16,304 bases of DNA from CAVYPR01 sp052145775. GTDB lineage: Bacteria > Actinomycetota > Acidimicrobiia > Acidimicrobiales > RAAP-2. The notes beneath the pieces were generated by a model. It was not told where the DNA came from, searched no databases, and saw only the letters and a list, made by a program, of their open reading frames with translations. The translations under genes and the position numbers were made by a program. The stretch covers positions 1 to 16,304 of the forward strand of contig JBKQNY010000096.1 in NCBI GenBank assembly GCA_052145775.1, in the 5' to 3' direction. This document shows, piece by piece, positions 1 to 7,490 of this stretch (within the stretch, counting starts at the first letter, position 1; the number at the start of each line of letters is the position of its first letter).

Positions 1-1
1 C

Positions 2-2488
2 TCGGCCACCCCCGTGAGCTACGCCCTGACCGGCCTGGCGCCCAACACCAAGTACTACTTCCAGGTCAAGGCGGTCAGCACCGGTAACGCCTACACCGTC
101 TACGGCTCGGTACTGACATTCACGACCTTGAACGCCCCGACCGCCACCACGGACGCGGCCACCAGCCTCTCGGCCACGGGTGCCACCCTCAACGGCACAG
201 TCAACAACGAGAACAACCCATCGACCACGGTCACCTTCTGCTACAAGACGTCGACCTTTGCGACATGCTCCGGCGCCACCTCGGTGACGGCCACCCAGTC
301 GCCGGTGAGCGGTAGTTCGGCCACCCCGGTGAACTACGCGCTGAGCGGCCTGGCGCCCAACACCAAGTACTACTTCCAGGTCAAAGCAGTCGGCGGCGGC
401 GACACCGTCTACGGCTCGGTGCTCACATTCACGACCACACACGAGGCCCCGACCGCCACCACGAACGCGGCCACCAGCCTCTCGGCCACCGGTGCCACCC
501 TCAACGGCACAGTTAACAATGAGAACAACACCTCGACCGCTGTCACCTTCTGCTACAAGGCAACGACGACCTTTGCGACATGCACCGGCGCCACCTCGGT
601 GACCGCCACCCCGTCGACGGCGACCGGCGGTTCGGCCACCCCGGAGAGCTACGCGCTGAGCGGCCTTGCGCCCAACACCAAGTACTATTTCCAGGTCGAG
701 GCGGTCAGCACCGGCAACCCGTACACCGTCTACGGCTCGGTGAAGACATTCACGACCACACATGAGTCTTCGACCGCCACCACGAACGTGGCCACGAGCG
801 TCACGGCCACGGGTGCCACCCTCAGCGGCACAGTCAACAATGAGAACAACACCTCGACCGCGGTCACCTTCTGCTACAAGGCAACGACGACCATCTCATC
901 GACATGCACAGGCGCCACCTCGGTGACGGCCACCCAGTCGCCGGTGACCGGTGGTTCGGCTACCCCCGTGAGCTACGCCCTGACCGGCCTGGCGCCCAAC
1001 ACCAAGTACTACTTCCGGGTCAAGGCGGTCAGCACCGGCAACGCCTACACCGTCTACGGCTCGGTGAGGACATTCACGACCACACATGAGTCTTCGACCG
1101 CCACCACGAACGCGGCGACCAGCCTGTCGGCCACGGGTGCCACCCTCAACGGCACAGTGAACAACGAGAACAACACCTCGTCCACCGTCACCTTCTGCTA
1201 CAAGGCAACGACGACCATCTCAACGACATGCACAGGCGCCACCTCGGTGACGGCCACCCAGTCGCCGGTGAGCGGTGCCTCGGCCACCCCCGTGAGCTAC
1301 GCCCTGACCGGCCTGACCCCCAACACCAAGTACTACTTCCGGGTCAAGGCGGTCAGCACCGGCAACGCCTACACCGTTTACGGCTCGGTGCTCACATTCA
1401 CGACCTTGCTGGCCCCGACCGCCACCACGGACGCGGCCACCAACGTCACGGCCACGCGTGCCACCCTCAACGGCACAGTCAACAACGAGAACAACCCCTC
1501 GACCACGGTCACCTTCTGCTACAAGGCAACGACCACCATCTCATCGACATGCACCGGCGCCACCTCGGTGACGGCCACCCAGTCGCCGGTGACCGGTGGC
1601 TCGGCCACCCCCGTGAGCTACGCCCTGACCGGCCTGACGCCCAACACGGAGTACTTCTACCGGGTCGAGGCTGTCGGCGGCGGCGCCACCGTCTACAGCT
1701 CGACGGTGCTCAACTTCACGACCACTCACGCCGGCGAGATAACCAACACCTCCTGTTCAGAGCACCTCACGACGAATACACACATCGCCGCAAACGGCTG
1801 CACGACCTCAACCGAGAAACAAGGCACGAGCCTTTCGCTCTATGCCCCGAGTGACATCACCGTGGGTGACGTACTGGTCGCCCAGGTCTCGGCCCGAGTT
1901 GCCAGCGCCACGGTGACGGCCCCGTCGGGCTGGACGAACGTGGCCTCTGCGTCGATCAACTCGAATGGGACCCTGTTCCTGGAGACCTACTACTGCGTCG
2001 TCGTCACCGGTGACAAGTGCGGCACCGCTGCTTCTCCGTGGGCGTGGTCGTGGTCCGGGGCCGCGACAGGATCGGGTGGGATCATGCAGTTCAGCGGCGT
2101 GACAACGACGACGCCGGTTGACGTTGCAGCGACGACACATGACTCCACCCCGTCGGCGTGGACCCAGGCGACCGCACCGTCGGTGACGACGACGGTGGCT
2201 TATGACGAGATCGTCGTTCTGTTCGCCAGCGGTGGTCAGCAGTTCTTCGCCACAGGCACCTACCACTCCACCGGCAGCGATCCGATCAAGAACTACTACA
2301 CGGGCCGCTCTACAAACACAACCGTAGTTAATGGCAGCGAGTACGCCGATGAGTCCAATAGCGCCGGGAGTGCCAGCACGAGCGTTCAGTCCGCAACCGC
2401 GGCGACGAACACCTTCACCCTGACAGTGACGGCTGCCAACAACTCCTTCGCCTGGGACTCGGCCACCATCGCCCTACGGCCATCATGA
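2..2488 (+). CDS. Secreted/surface FN3-like repeat protein, 5' end cut by window
   Basis: The reading frame is open from base 2, and its first residues (SATPVSYALTGLAPNTKYYF) are the second half of a repeat, so the gene starts before the window. It has one partial and five complete repeats of 104-108 residues, in nucleotide blocks starting near 134, 446, 767, 1091 and 1412. Each runs ATLNGTVNNENN...TVTFCYK...TC(S/T)GATSVTAT...L(A/T)PNT(K/E)Y..RV.AV...VY.S...FTT, the pattern of actinobacterial fibronectin-III-like domains. Each repeat has two cysteines 10-12 residues apart, probably a disulphide loop, which implies export. Residues from about 1736 to the stop form a different ~250-residue Thr/Ser-rich beta domain (GDVLVAQVS, TAPSGW, GGIMQFSGV, FTLTVTAANNSFAW). 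There is no LPXTG motif or C-terminal membrane helix, so the anchoring mode is unknown. An adhesin or matrix role is an inference from domain type only. Confidence 0.85.
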   Translation, partial: SATPVSYALTGLAPNTKYYFQVKAVSTGNAYTVYGSVLTFTTLNAPTATTDAATSLSATGATLNGTVNNENNPSTTVTFCYKTSTFATCSGATSVTATQSPVSGSSATPVNYALSGLAPNTKYYFQVKAVGGGDTVYGSVLTFTTTHEAPTATTNAATSLSATGATLNGTVNNENNTSTAVTFCYKATTTFATCTGATSVTATPSTATGGSATPESYALSGLAPNTKYYFQVEAVSTGNPYTVYGSVKTFTTTHESSTATTNVATSVTATGATLSGTVNNENNTSTAVTFCYKATTTISSTCTGATSVTATQSPVTGGSATPVSYALTGLAPNTKYYFRVKAVSTGNAYTVYGSVRTFTTTHESSTATTNAATSLSATGATLNGTVNNENNTSSTVTFCYKATTTISTTCTGATSVTATQSPVSGASATPVSYALTGLTPNTKYYFRVKAVSTGNAYTVYGSVLTFTTLLAPTATTDAATNVTATRATLNGTVNNENNPSTTVTFCYKATTTISSTCTGATSVTATQSPVTGGSATPVSYALTGLTPNTEYFYRVEAVGGGATVYSSTVLNFTTTHAGEITNTSCSEHLTTNTHIAANGCTTSTEKQGTSLSLYAPSDITVGDVLVAQVSARVASATVTAPSGWTNVASASINSNGTLFLETYYCVVVTGDKCGTAASPWAWSWSGAATGSGGIMQFSGVTTTTPVDVAATTHDSTPSAWTQATAPSVTTTVAYDEIVVLFASGGQQFFATGTYHSTGSDPIKNYYTGRSTNTTVVNGSEYADESNSAGSASTSVQSATAATNTFTLTVTAANNSFAWDSATIALRPS
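134..1735 (+). repeat. Five tandem ~312-324 bp FN3-coding repeats
   Basis: Five direct repeats occupy 134-445, 446-766, 767-1090, 1091-1411 and 1412-1735, with part of a sixth at 2-133. They are near-identical in long stretches, for example the segments coding for GATLNGTVNNENN and SATPVSYALTGL. They differ in small interchangeable cassettes: a STGNAYTVYGS or GGGDTVYGS loop, a THESSTATT or LNAPTATT linker, and a TFATC or TISSTC loop. All length differences are multiples of three, so the frame is kept. Confidence 0.9.
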
Positions 2489-3476
2489 GGACAGTGGCAC
2501 CGACGTCGTCACCCCAGCCCCGGCGCTCCGTGCTTGCATAGGGATCGAGTTGCAAGGACAGAACGGTTCGGACATGACCGATTCTGTGGCGCCACCTGAC
2601 GACCTGTGTGCACTGGCCGGTCGTTCGCGTAAAATCGCTCTCCGGGTGGCCATACGTGCAGAGGGTTTCAGTGACGACCACGCTTGGAGGGATGACGCCG
2701 GCCACCAGGTTTGACCTGCGCACATTCCATTAGTCGGTGGCGACTGCAAGGTCAGCCACCAGCGGCTCGGCCGCCGCCAGCGAGGGCTCTTTGAGAGGTG
2801 AGCAGCTGTTCCGGGGGCACAAACGTGTCTGCTGGTACCGGCGCACGCCAGCTCACCTGTATTTCTCTCAATGGAAGGGGCCGATTTCGAGAGATGATCC
2901 ATTCTGGGATTGGCGTCTGAGGGCTGTCGGGGTCCGGAGATCGGTGTTGGACAATTGCAGATTCGTGGGTTCCACAGATGCACACTCCCGACGTCGTAGA
3001 CAGAGAGTTGCTTCGGCAGGTCCAGCGTGTGCTCAAGCTCGCTGCGATGCTCACGTTCCTTTGACGTCGACGACGGAGACATGGTTCTCGGCCTCCCCGA
3101 CGACGACCCCGACCGCCACTTGACCTCGTCCGTTATCCCTGTTAGTACCGTCCAGGGAAATCGAATGTTGGTGAGATCCTGGCGGACGAAGAGCTCATTG
3201 GCAGCCAATGGGTGTTTCCAAAGGGGTCCAGGGGAGGGACGATCGAGCGGCAGTCAGGACCCGAATTCACGGGGACTGCCGAAGGGGGGGTACGCGGGTG
3301 GACGTGGTTGCCTGCCAGGAGTTGCGGGCCCGTGCCCTCGGCCTGCAGACCTGCCGTATCGAGACCGGCCCTCGCGCGGTTCCTAAGGATTGAAAACAGG
3401 AAGTTGTGTGCCGAATCGGCATGCGCAACACATTGTGCGAAGTGCTTCAGCATCCAAACAAGGGGAAGGCAGAACA
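2489..3476. other. ~990 bp intergenic region without a convincing gene
   Basis: Open frames exist on both strands, but none has recognisable domains, a good ribosome site or the third-position GC bias of neighbouring genes. The most coding-like piece is a 28-codon + strand stretch, 2978-3064 (MHTPDVVDRELLRQVQRVLK...), ending in TGA. A second short coding-like piece in another frame follows at about 3061-3120 (DVDDGDMVLGLPDDDPDRHL). Together they could be the remains of a decayed gene, but this is weak. A hairpin with 9-bp arms and one bulged base lies at 2736-2760. Two odd-length palindromes are at 3196-3210 and 3409-3421. The promoter of the following gene should lie in the last 100 bases, but no clear -35/-10 pair is visible. 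Confidence 0.5.
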
Positions 3477-5870
3477 ATGAGAAGTCGTATCTTCAAGGGC
3501 GTTCGGAGCGCAGCGGGGGCATCACTCCTGGCCGGAAGCATGGGGGTGGCCGGAGCGGTCGGCGTCGGCTTGGCCACGAGCAGTGTGAGCTCGGCGAGCG
3601 GCCCACCGGTGGCGATCACCACTCCGAACCTTCCCTCAGGCGTCGTGGGTCACTCCTACAGCGCGGCCCTGGGTGCGACGGGGGGGCAGACGCCGTACAC
3701 GTGGACGGCGACGACACTTCCCGCCGGGCTGCACATCCTCAGCACAGGGACGATCACCGGCACACCGACGACGCGTGGCACCAAGACAGTGCACCTCACG
3801 GTGACGAGCAACGGCAGCGACTCCGTGGCGTACAACAGCATCCCGTCGGGCGGGGTGACATTCGCCCAGGACTATGAGGCGCATGGGACCGCACAACTGG
3901 GCAACCAGATCACGCTCAAGACAACAACAGCCAAGGCCCTGGGCACAGTGACCGTGGCGATGGCCAACTTCAGCACTCAGGCGTACACAGAGACAATCAC
4001 GTTCAACATCTACGGCGTGGGAGCGACAAATGCCGTGGGCAGCCTGATCACTTCCAAGACGCAGAAGTTCGCGATCCCGGCCGGAACACCCAATCCGTCG
4101 GTGTTCACAATCACCTTCAATATGGTGACAAAGAACATCACGCTTCCATCGAGCGTCATCTACGGCATCGCATTCAGCACCGGCCCCGGCCCGAACGGCT
4201 CGAACGGCTCGGGGCACCCCCAGGGTGGTCTGGCGGTCGGGCTGAGCTACACAACCACGAACGTGACGGTGGGTTCGGATCCCCTCCACGGCACCGGGTC
4301 CGACTACATCGACGTGACCGACGCCAACGGCGGGACCAACGCAGGCGGGGGCTACACCGGCAACTTCTGCGGCGGTGAGGGCAGCCACGACGTGACACAG
4401 TTCGTGTACGACCCGGGCGTCGGTGGCACGCAGCCCTGCGTGGGGACAGAGGCCCTCAACCACCACACAGCCACACCGACACCGTACCTGCCGGTCCCCC
4501 TCACCTTCGTGCCGGCCGTGAAGATCGTCACCGCCCCGTCGTATGCGGAGAAGACCCTGCCGCTCGCAGTCTCCCTCCCCGCACCGACGGTCACCTCGGT
4601 CGCTCCGGGAGCAGGTCGAGCGACAACGACGACGAGGGTGACCATCAGTGGGACTGACTTCACAACAGTGACGTCGGTCACCTTCGGGGGAACCCCCGCC
4701 ATCGTAACAAGGGTCACAGGCCCGACAAAGCTGACCGCCACGGCACCGTCCAAGGCGGCGGGCACGGACAGCGTCGTCGTCACCGCTGCGGGCGGTCCGT
4801 CGACCGTCGACGGAAGCTTCACCTATCTGAGCGGGCCGACGCTCACCAAGGTGACACCGTCGGCCGGCAGGCTGGCGGGTGGGACAACGGTGACCCTGAC
4901 CGGCACCGGGTTCTTCACAGGGGTCACGTCGGTGACATTCGGCTCGGGGAACCACGGGGCGACAGTCCACGTGTCGGGTCCGACATCGCTCACCGTGAAG
5001 GCCCCGGCCCACGTGGCTGGCACCGTCACAGTGTCCGTGACCACGCCGGCCGGGTCCTCGGGCACCGTTCCCTACACCTACGACACGGTCCCCACCATCA
5101 CCTCCCTCTCTCGGACAGGCCCGCTGTCGGGCGGTAACAAGGTGACCATCACAGGGACCGGGTTCACCGGTTCGAGCGCCGTCAAGTTCGGCACAACGAC
5201 AGCCACGTCCTTCACGGTCAGGTCGTCGACCCAGCTTCTGGCCACCGCCCCTGCGCACGCAGCCGGTACAGTCCAGGTCTCGGTGACGACGCCCGGTGGG
5301 ACGACGGCGGCCACCCCTGCCGACCTCTACAAGTACGCGTACCCGGTGCCGGCGGTGTCCGGCACCACCCCGGCAACCGGCGTCGCGGCAGGTGGCACGG
5401 TGGTGACCTTGACCGGTAGCGGGTTCACAGGGGTCACGGCGGTCTATTTCGGCACAACCGAGGTGACGGTGACAATCTCGGTCAACGCCAAAGCCACCCA
5501 GCTCACCGTGAAGAGCCCGGCCGGCACCGCGGGGGCGTCGGTGAACGTCGAGGTGGTGACCCCCGGAGGACGAAGCACTGCCGTGCCGGCGGACCTGTTC
5601 ACCTACGTCGCCGGCCCGACGATCACCTCCCTCTCTCGGACAAGCGGCTCGGTGTCCGGTGGCACCAAGGTGACCATCACAGGGACCGGGTTCTCAACAG
5701 TGCACAACGTCAAGTTCGGCACAACGACAGCGCGGACATTCACGGTTCGGTCGTCTACCCAGATCGTGGCGACCTCGCCTGCGCACGCGGCCGGCCAGGT
5801 CAGGATCTCGGTGACGACGGGGGCCGGGACGACGCCGGCCACCAGCGCGGACCTGTTCGCGTTCCACTAG
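3477..5870 (+). CDS. Secreted He_PIG / IPT-TIG repeat protein
   Basis: This is a 797-residue exported protein. The frame is open from 3390, but ATG 3477 is preferred: it has an AGGGGAAGG ribosome site and begins a typical signal peptide (MRSRIFKGVRS, then a hydrophobic Ala/Gly/Val run, with a likely signal peptidase I cut near residue 40). Residues ~47-111 form a putative Ig domain of He_PIG type (LPSGVVGHSYSA, GTITGTPTT). Residues ~117-365 form a domain I cannot assign, with landmarks YNSIPSG, GSLITSKTQKFAIP and LPSSVIYGIAF and two cysteines (298, 321). Five IPT/TIG domains follow, starting near nucleotides 4581, 4836, 5091, 5349 and 5616, each with a P-x-x-G-x-x-x-GG-T-x-V-T-x-T-GTGF core. 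No lipobox, LPXTG or C-terminal membrane helix is seen, so it is probably released or non-covalently bound. Function is unknown; carbohydrate or cell-surface binding is inference. Confidence 0.85.
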   Translation: MRSRIFKGVRSAAGASLLAGSMGVAGAVGVGLATSSVSSASGPPVAITTPNLPSGVVGHSYSAALGATGGQTPYTWTATTLPAGLHILSTGTITGTPTTRGTKTVHLTVTSNGSDSVAYNSIPSGGVTFAQDYEAHGTAQLGNQITLKTTTAKALGTVTVAMANFSTQAYTETITFNIYGVGATNAVGSLITSKTQKFAIPAGTPNPSVFTITFNMVTKNITLPSSVIYGIAFSTGPGPNGSNGSGHPQGGLAVGLSYTTTNVTVGSDPLHGTGSDYIDVTDANGGTNAGGGYTGNFCGGEGSHDVTQFVYDPGVGGTQPCVGTEALNHHTATPTPYLPVPLTFVPAVKIVTAPSYAEKTLPLAVSLPAPTVTSVAPGAGRATTTTRVTISGTDFTTVTSVTFGGTPAIVTRVTGPTKLTATAPSKAAGTDSVVVTAAGGPSTVDGSFTYLSGPTLTKVTPSAGRLAGGTTVTLTGTGFFTGVTSVTFGSGNHGATVHVSGPTSLTVKAPAHVAGTVTVSVTTPAGSSGTVPYTYDTVPTITSLSRTGPLSGGNKVTITGTGFTGSSAVKFGTTTATSFTVRSSTQLLATAPAHAAGTVQVSVTTPGGTTAATPADLYKYAYPVPAVSGTTPATGVAAGGTVVTLTGSGFTGVTAVYFGTTEVTVTISVNAKATQLTVKSPAGTAGASVNVEVVTPGGRSTAVPADLFTYVAGPTITSLSRTSGSVSGGTKVTITGTGFSTVHNVKFGTTTARTFTVRSSTQIVATSPAHAAGQVRISVTTGAGTTPATSADLFAFH
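5091..5867 (+). repeat. IPT/TIG repeats 3-5, with units 3 and 5 near-duplicates
   Basis: The unit at 5091-5340 and the unit at 5616-5867 share long identical DNA runs, for example ATCACCTCCCTCTCTCGGAC and GTGACCATCACAGGGACCGG. At protein level they share PTITSLSRT, KVTITGTGF, VKFGTTTA and FTVRSSTQ. The unit between them (5349-5612) is clearly more diverged. This points to a recent copy or gene conversion between units 3 and 5. Confidence 0.7.
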
Positions 5871-5883
5871 ACGACGGTGCCCA

Positions 5884-5926
5884 GCAGCTCGCCCACCAGC
5901 GGCCCGGCCGCCGGTGGGCGAGCTGC
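5884..5926 (+). terminator. Strong hairpin just after the IPT/TIG gene
   Basis: GCAGCTCGCCCACC (5884-5897) pairs perfectly with GGTGGGCGAGCTGC (5913-5926), a 14-bp GC-rich stem with a 15-base loop. It begins 13 bases after the TAG stop. There is no T tract, as is common for actinobacterial terminators. The position and stability make termination of the IPT/TIG transcript the likely role. Confidence 0.7.
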
Positions 5927-5941
5927 GCCGGCACAGGGCAG

Positions 5942-6051
5942 CGGGTTCTTCGGGGTCGCTTGATCGGCACTCCACGCCAGACTCTGAGGGTGCCGGAACC
6001 GGAGTTGACCGGCGACATTCACCGTTCCGACCACTCGGGGCGAAGAACCCG
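5942..6051. other. Possible multi-branched structured element
   Basis: CGGGTTCTTCG (5942-5952) and CGAAGAACCCG (6041-6051) form a perfect 11-bp inverted repeat enclosing 88 bases. Inside are two shorter stems: CGGCAC 5965-5970 with GTGCCG 5990-5995, and CGGAAC 5994-5999 with GTTCCG 6024-6029. They overlap by two bases, so they may be alternatives. As RNA on either strand this would be a closing helix with internal branches. I recognise no known riboswitch or ncRNA consensus in it. It could also be a DNA-level repeat. Confidence 0.4.
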
Positions 6052-6060
6052 AACGGGAAA

Positions 6061-6094
6061 CAGGAACGCTCCGCAAGGAATCGGAGCGTTCCTG
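6061..6094. terminator. 13-bp perfect hairpin in the intergenic region
   Basis: CAGGAACGCTCCG (6061-6073) and CGGAGCGTTCCTG (6082-6094) form a perfect 13-bp stem with an 8-base loop. On the - strand the stem is followed by TTTCCC, and on the + strand by GCGAAG. It could be a second terminator insulating the thiolase operon from the upstream gene, or the terminator of a transcript covering the 5942-6051 element. Confidence 0.5.
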
Positions 6095-6246
6095 GCGAAG
6101 TGAGTTGGGGAGGCGGCTCCGCCTCACGTCCGACCGGGAACTTCGCCGCCATCGCCATCGCCATCGCCAGCGCCCGCCGGTCGACGGTCACGTTGCCCGG
6201 TGGGGCCATCCGGCCCGGTTCTGGTCCGAGACCCGGTGGTAGTCTC
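6095..6246. other. Upstream region of the thiolase operon
   Basis: A small hairpin, GAGGCG-GCTC-CGCCTC, lies at 6110-6125. A short run of the hexamer GCCATC (three copies plus GCC) is at 6148-6168. No open frame here looks genuine. The promoter for the thiolase should be near 6215-6250. TAGTCT at 6240-6245 could be its -10, with transcription starting inside the operator at 6247-6260, but I see no good -35. Confidence 0.3.
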
Positions 6247-6260
6247 TAGAACACGTTCTA
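6247..6260. promoter_or_regulatory. KstR-like operator before the thiolase operon
   Basis: TAGAACACGTTCTA has 6-bp inverted arms around a 2-base spacer and fits TNNAACNNGTTNNA, the consensus bound by KstR, the TetR-family repressor of cholesterol catabolism in mycobacteria and rhodococci. It lies 46 bases before the thiolase ATG. In M. tuberculosis fadA5 is itself a KstR target. The site is seen directly; the regulator's identity is inferred, and no regulator gene is in the window. Confidence 0.75.
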
Positions 6261-6305
6261 ACAATGCGGCCGGCCGGTGGGCCGCCGCCGGCGAAAGGGT
6301 GGCTG

Positions 6306-7481
6306 ATGGCCCAACCGGTGATCGTTGAGGCGGTGCGCACGCCCATCGGCAAGCGCAACGGGTGGCTCTCGGGACTGCGTGCGACCGACCTCCTGGGTGC
6401 CGCCCAGGTCGAGGTGGTGAAGCGCTCGGGCATCGACCCGTCGACGGTCGAGCAGGTGGTGGGCGGCTGCGTCACCCAGGCGGGGGAGCAGGGTTTCAAC
6501 GTGACTCGCACCGCCTGGCTGCTGAACGGCCTCCCCTTCGAGGTGGCCGCCACCACCGTGGACTGCCAGTGCGGCTCCTCCCAGCAGGCCAATCACTTCG
6601 TGGCCAACCTGATCGCCGCCGGCGCCATCGACGCCGGCATCGGCTGCGGGGTCGAGACGATGAGTCGGATCCCCCTCGGGGCCAATGCCGCGGCCCCGGG
6701 AGTCGGACGGGCCATCCCCGAGGACCTCCCTTACGACATGCCCGACCAGTTCACGGCGGCCGAGCGGATCGCCGCCAAGCACGGGATTACGCGAGCCGAT
6801 GTCGACTGGCTGGGTCTGGTCTCCCAGGAGAAAGCGGCGGTGGCGGTGGCCGAGGACCGGTTCGCCCGGGAGATCGTGCCCGTCGAGGCGCCGATCGTCG
6901 GCCAGGAGGGACCCCGAGGGGAGCACGACGGCGAGACCATGGTGGTCACCGCCGATCAGGGGCCGCGCGACACCACGGCCGAGGGGCTGGCCAAGCTGAA
7001 GCCGGTGCTGCCCGACGGGATGCACACCGCCGGGAACTCCTCGCAGATCTCTGACGGGGCGGCCGCCGTGCTGTGGATGTCCGAGGACCGCGCCCGGGCC
7101 GATGGGCTCCGCCCCCGCGCCCGTATCGTGGCCCAGGTGCTGGTCGGTTCCGATCCCTACTACCACCTCGACGGGCCGATCGCCGCCACCAGCCGCGTGC
7201 TCGAGAAGGCGGGGATGGCCATCGGCGACATCGACCTCTTCGAGGTGAACGAGGCCTTCGCCTCGGTGGTCCTCGCCTGGGGCCGCAGCCACGACGTCGA
7301 CTGGGACAAGGTCAACGTGAACGGCGGGGCCATCGCCCTGGGCCACCCGGTGGGGGCCACCGGCAGCCGGCTGATCACCACCGTCCTCCACGAGCTCGAG
7401 CGCCGTGACGCCACGATCGGCCTGGTGTCGATGTGCTGCGGCGGGGCCCTGGCCACCGGCACCGTCATCGAGCGGCTGTAG
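6306..7481 (+). CDS. fadA5: Steroid 3-ketoacyl-CoA thiolase, FadA5-like
   Basis: This 391-residue protein closely resembles, from memory, M. tuberculosis FadA5, also 391 residues. Shared blocks are PVIVEA.R(T/S)PIGKRNGWLSGL, TTVDCQCGS.QQANH, HTAG.SSQISDGAAAVLWM, PYYHLDGP and VNVNGGAIALGHPVG. FadA5 cleaves the beta-keto CoA ester of the shortened cholesterol side chain, releasing acetyl-CoA. Catalytic residues are present: nucleophile Cys89, His347 in GHPVG and Cys377 in MCCGGA. ATG 6306 is preferred over the in-frame ATG 6264 because it has AAAGGG at suitable spacing and starts where FadA5 starts. It is the first gene of a tight operon; the hydratase follows after 9 bases. A KstR-type operator precedes it. 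Steroid specificity is inferred from similarity, and a general thiolase for branched acyl-CoAs remains possible. Confidence 0.9.
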   Translation: MAQPVIVEAVRTPIGKRNGWLSGLRATDLLGAAQVEVVKRSGIDPSTVEQVVGGCVTQAGEQGFNVTRTAWLLNGLPFEVAATTVDCQCGSSQQANHFVANLIAAGAIDAGIGCGVETMSRIPLGANAAAPGVGRAIPEDLPYDMPDQFTAAERIAAKHGITRADVDWLGLVSQEKAAVAVAEDRFAREIVPVEAPIVGQEGPRGEHDGETMVVTADQGPRDTTAEGLAKLKPVLPDGMHTAGNSSQISDGAAAVLWMSEDRARADGLRPRARIVAQVLVGSDPYYHLDGPIAATSRVLEKAGMAIGDIDLFEVNEAFASVVLAWGRSHDVDWDKVNVNGGAIALGHPVGATGSRLITTVLHELERRDATIGLVSMCCGGALATGTVIERL

Positions 7482-7490
7482 GGTCCGGCC

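Noticed and set aside
134..1735. Regularly spaced direct repeats considered as a CRISPR array.
   Set aside because: The unit is over 300 bases, fully coding and in frame; there are no short repeats alternating with unique spacers.
2736..2760. Hairpin GGTGGCGAC / GTC-A-GCCACC considered as terminator of the FN3 gene.
   Set aside because: It lies about 250 bases past the stop, has a bulge and no T tract, so it is kept only as a note in the intergenic entry.
2483..3208. A 241-codon - strand open frame in the first intergenic region.
   Set aside because: Composition is Ser/Arg/Pro-rich without motifs, third-position GC is not raised, it overlaps the end of the FN3 gene, and no ribosome site is convincing.
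3636..5258. A 540-codon - strand open frame within the IPT/TIG gene.
   Set aside because: It is Arg/Gly/Cys-rich with no domain. The + strand has a signal peptide and clear domain repeats.
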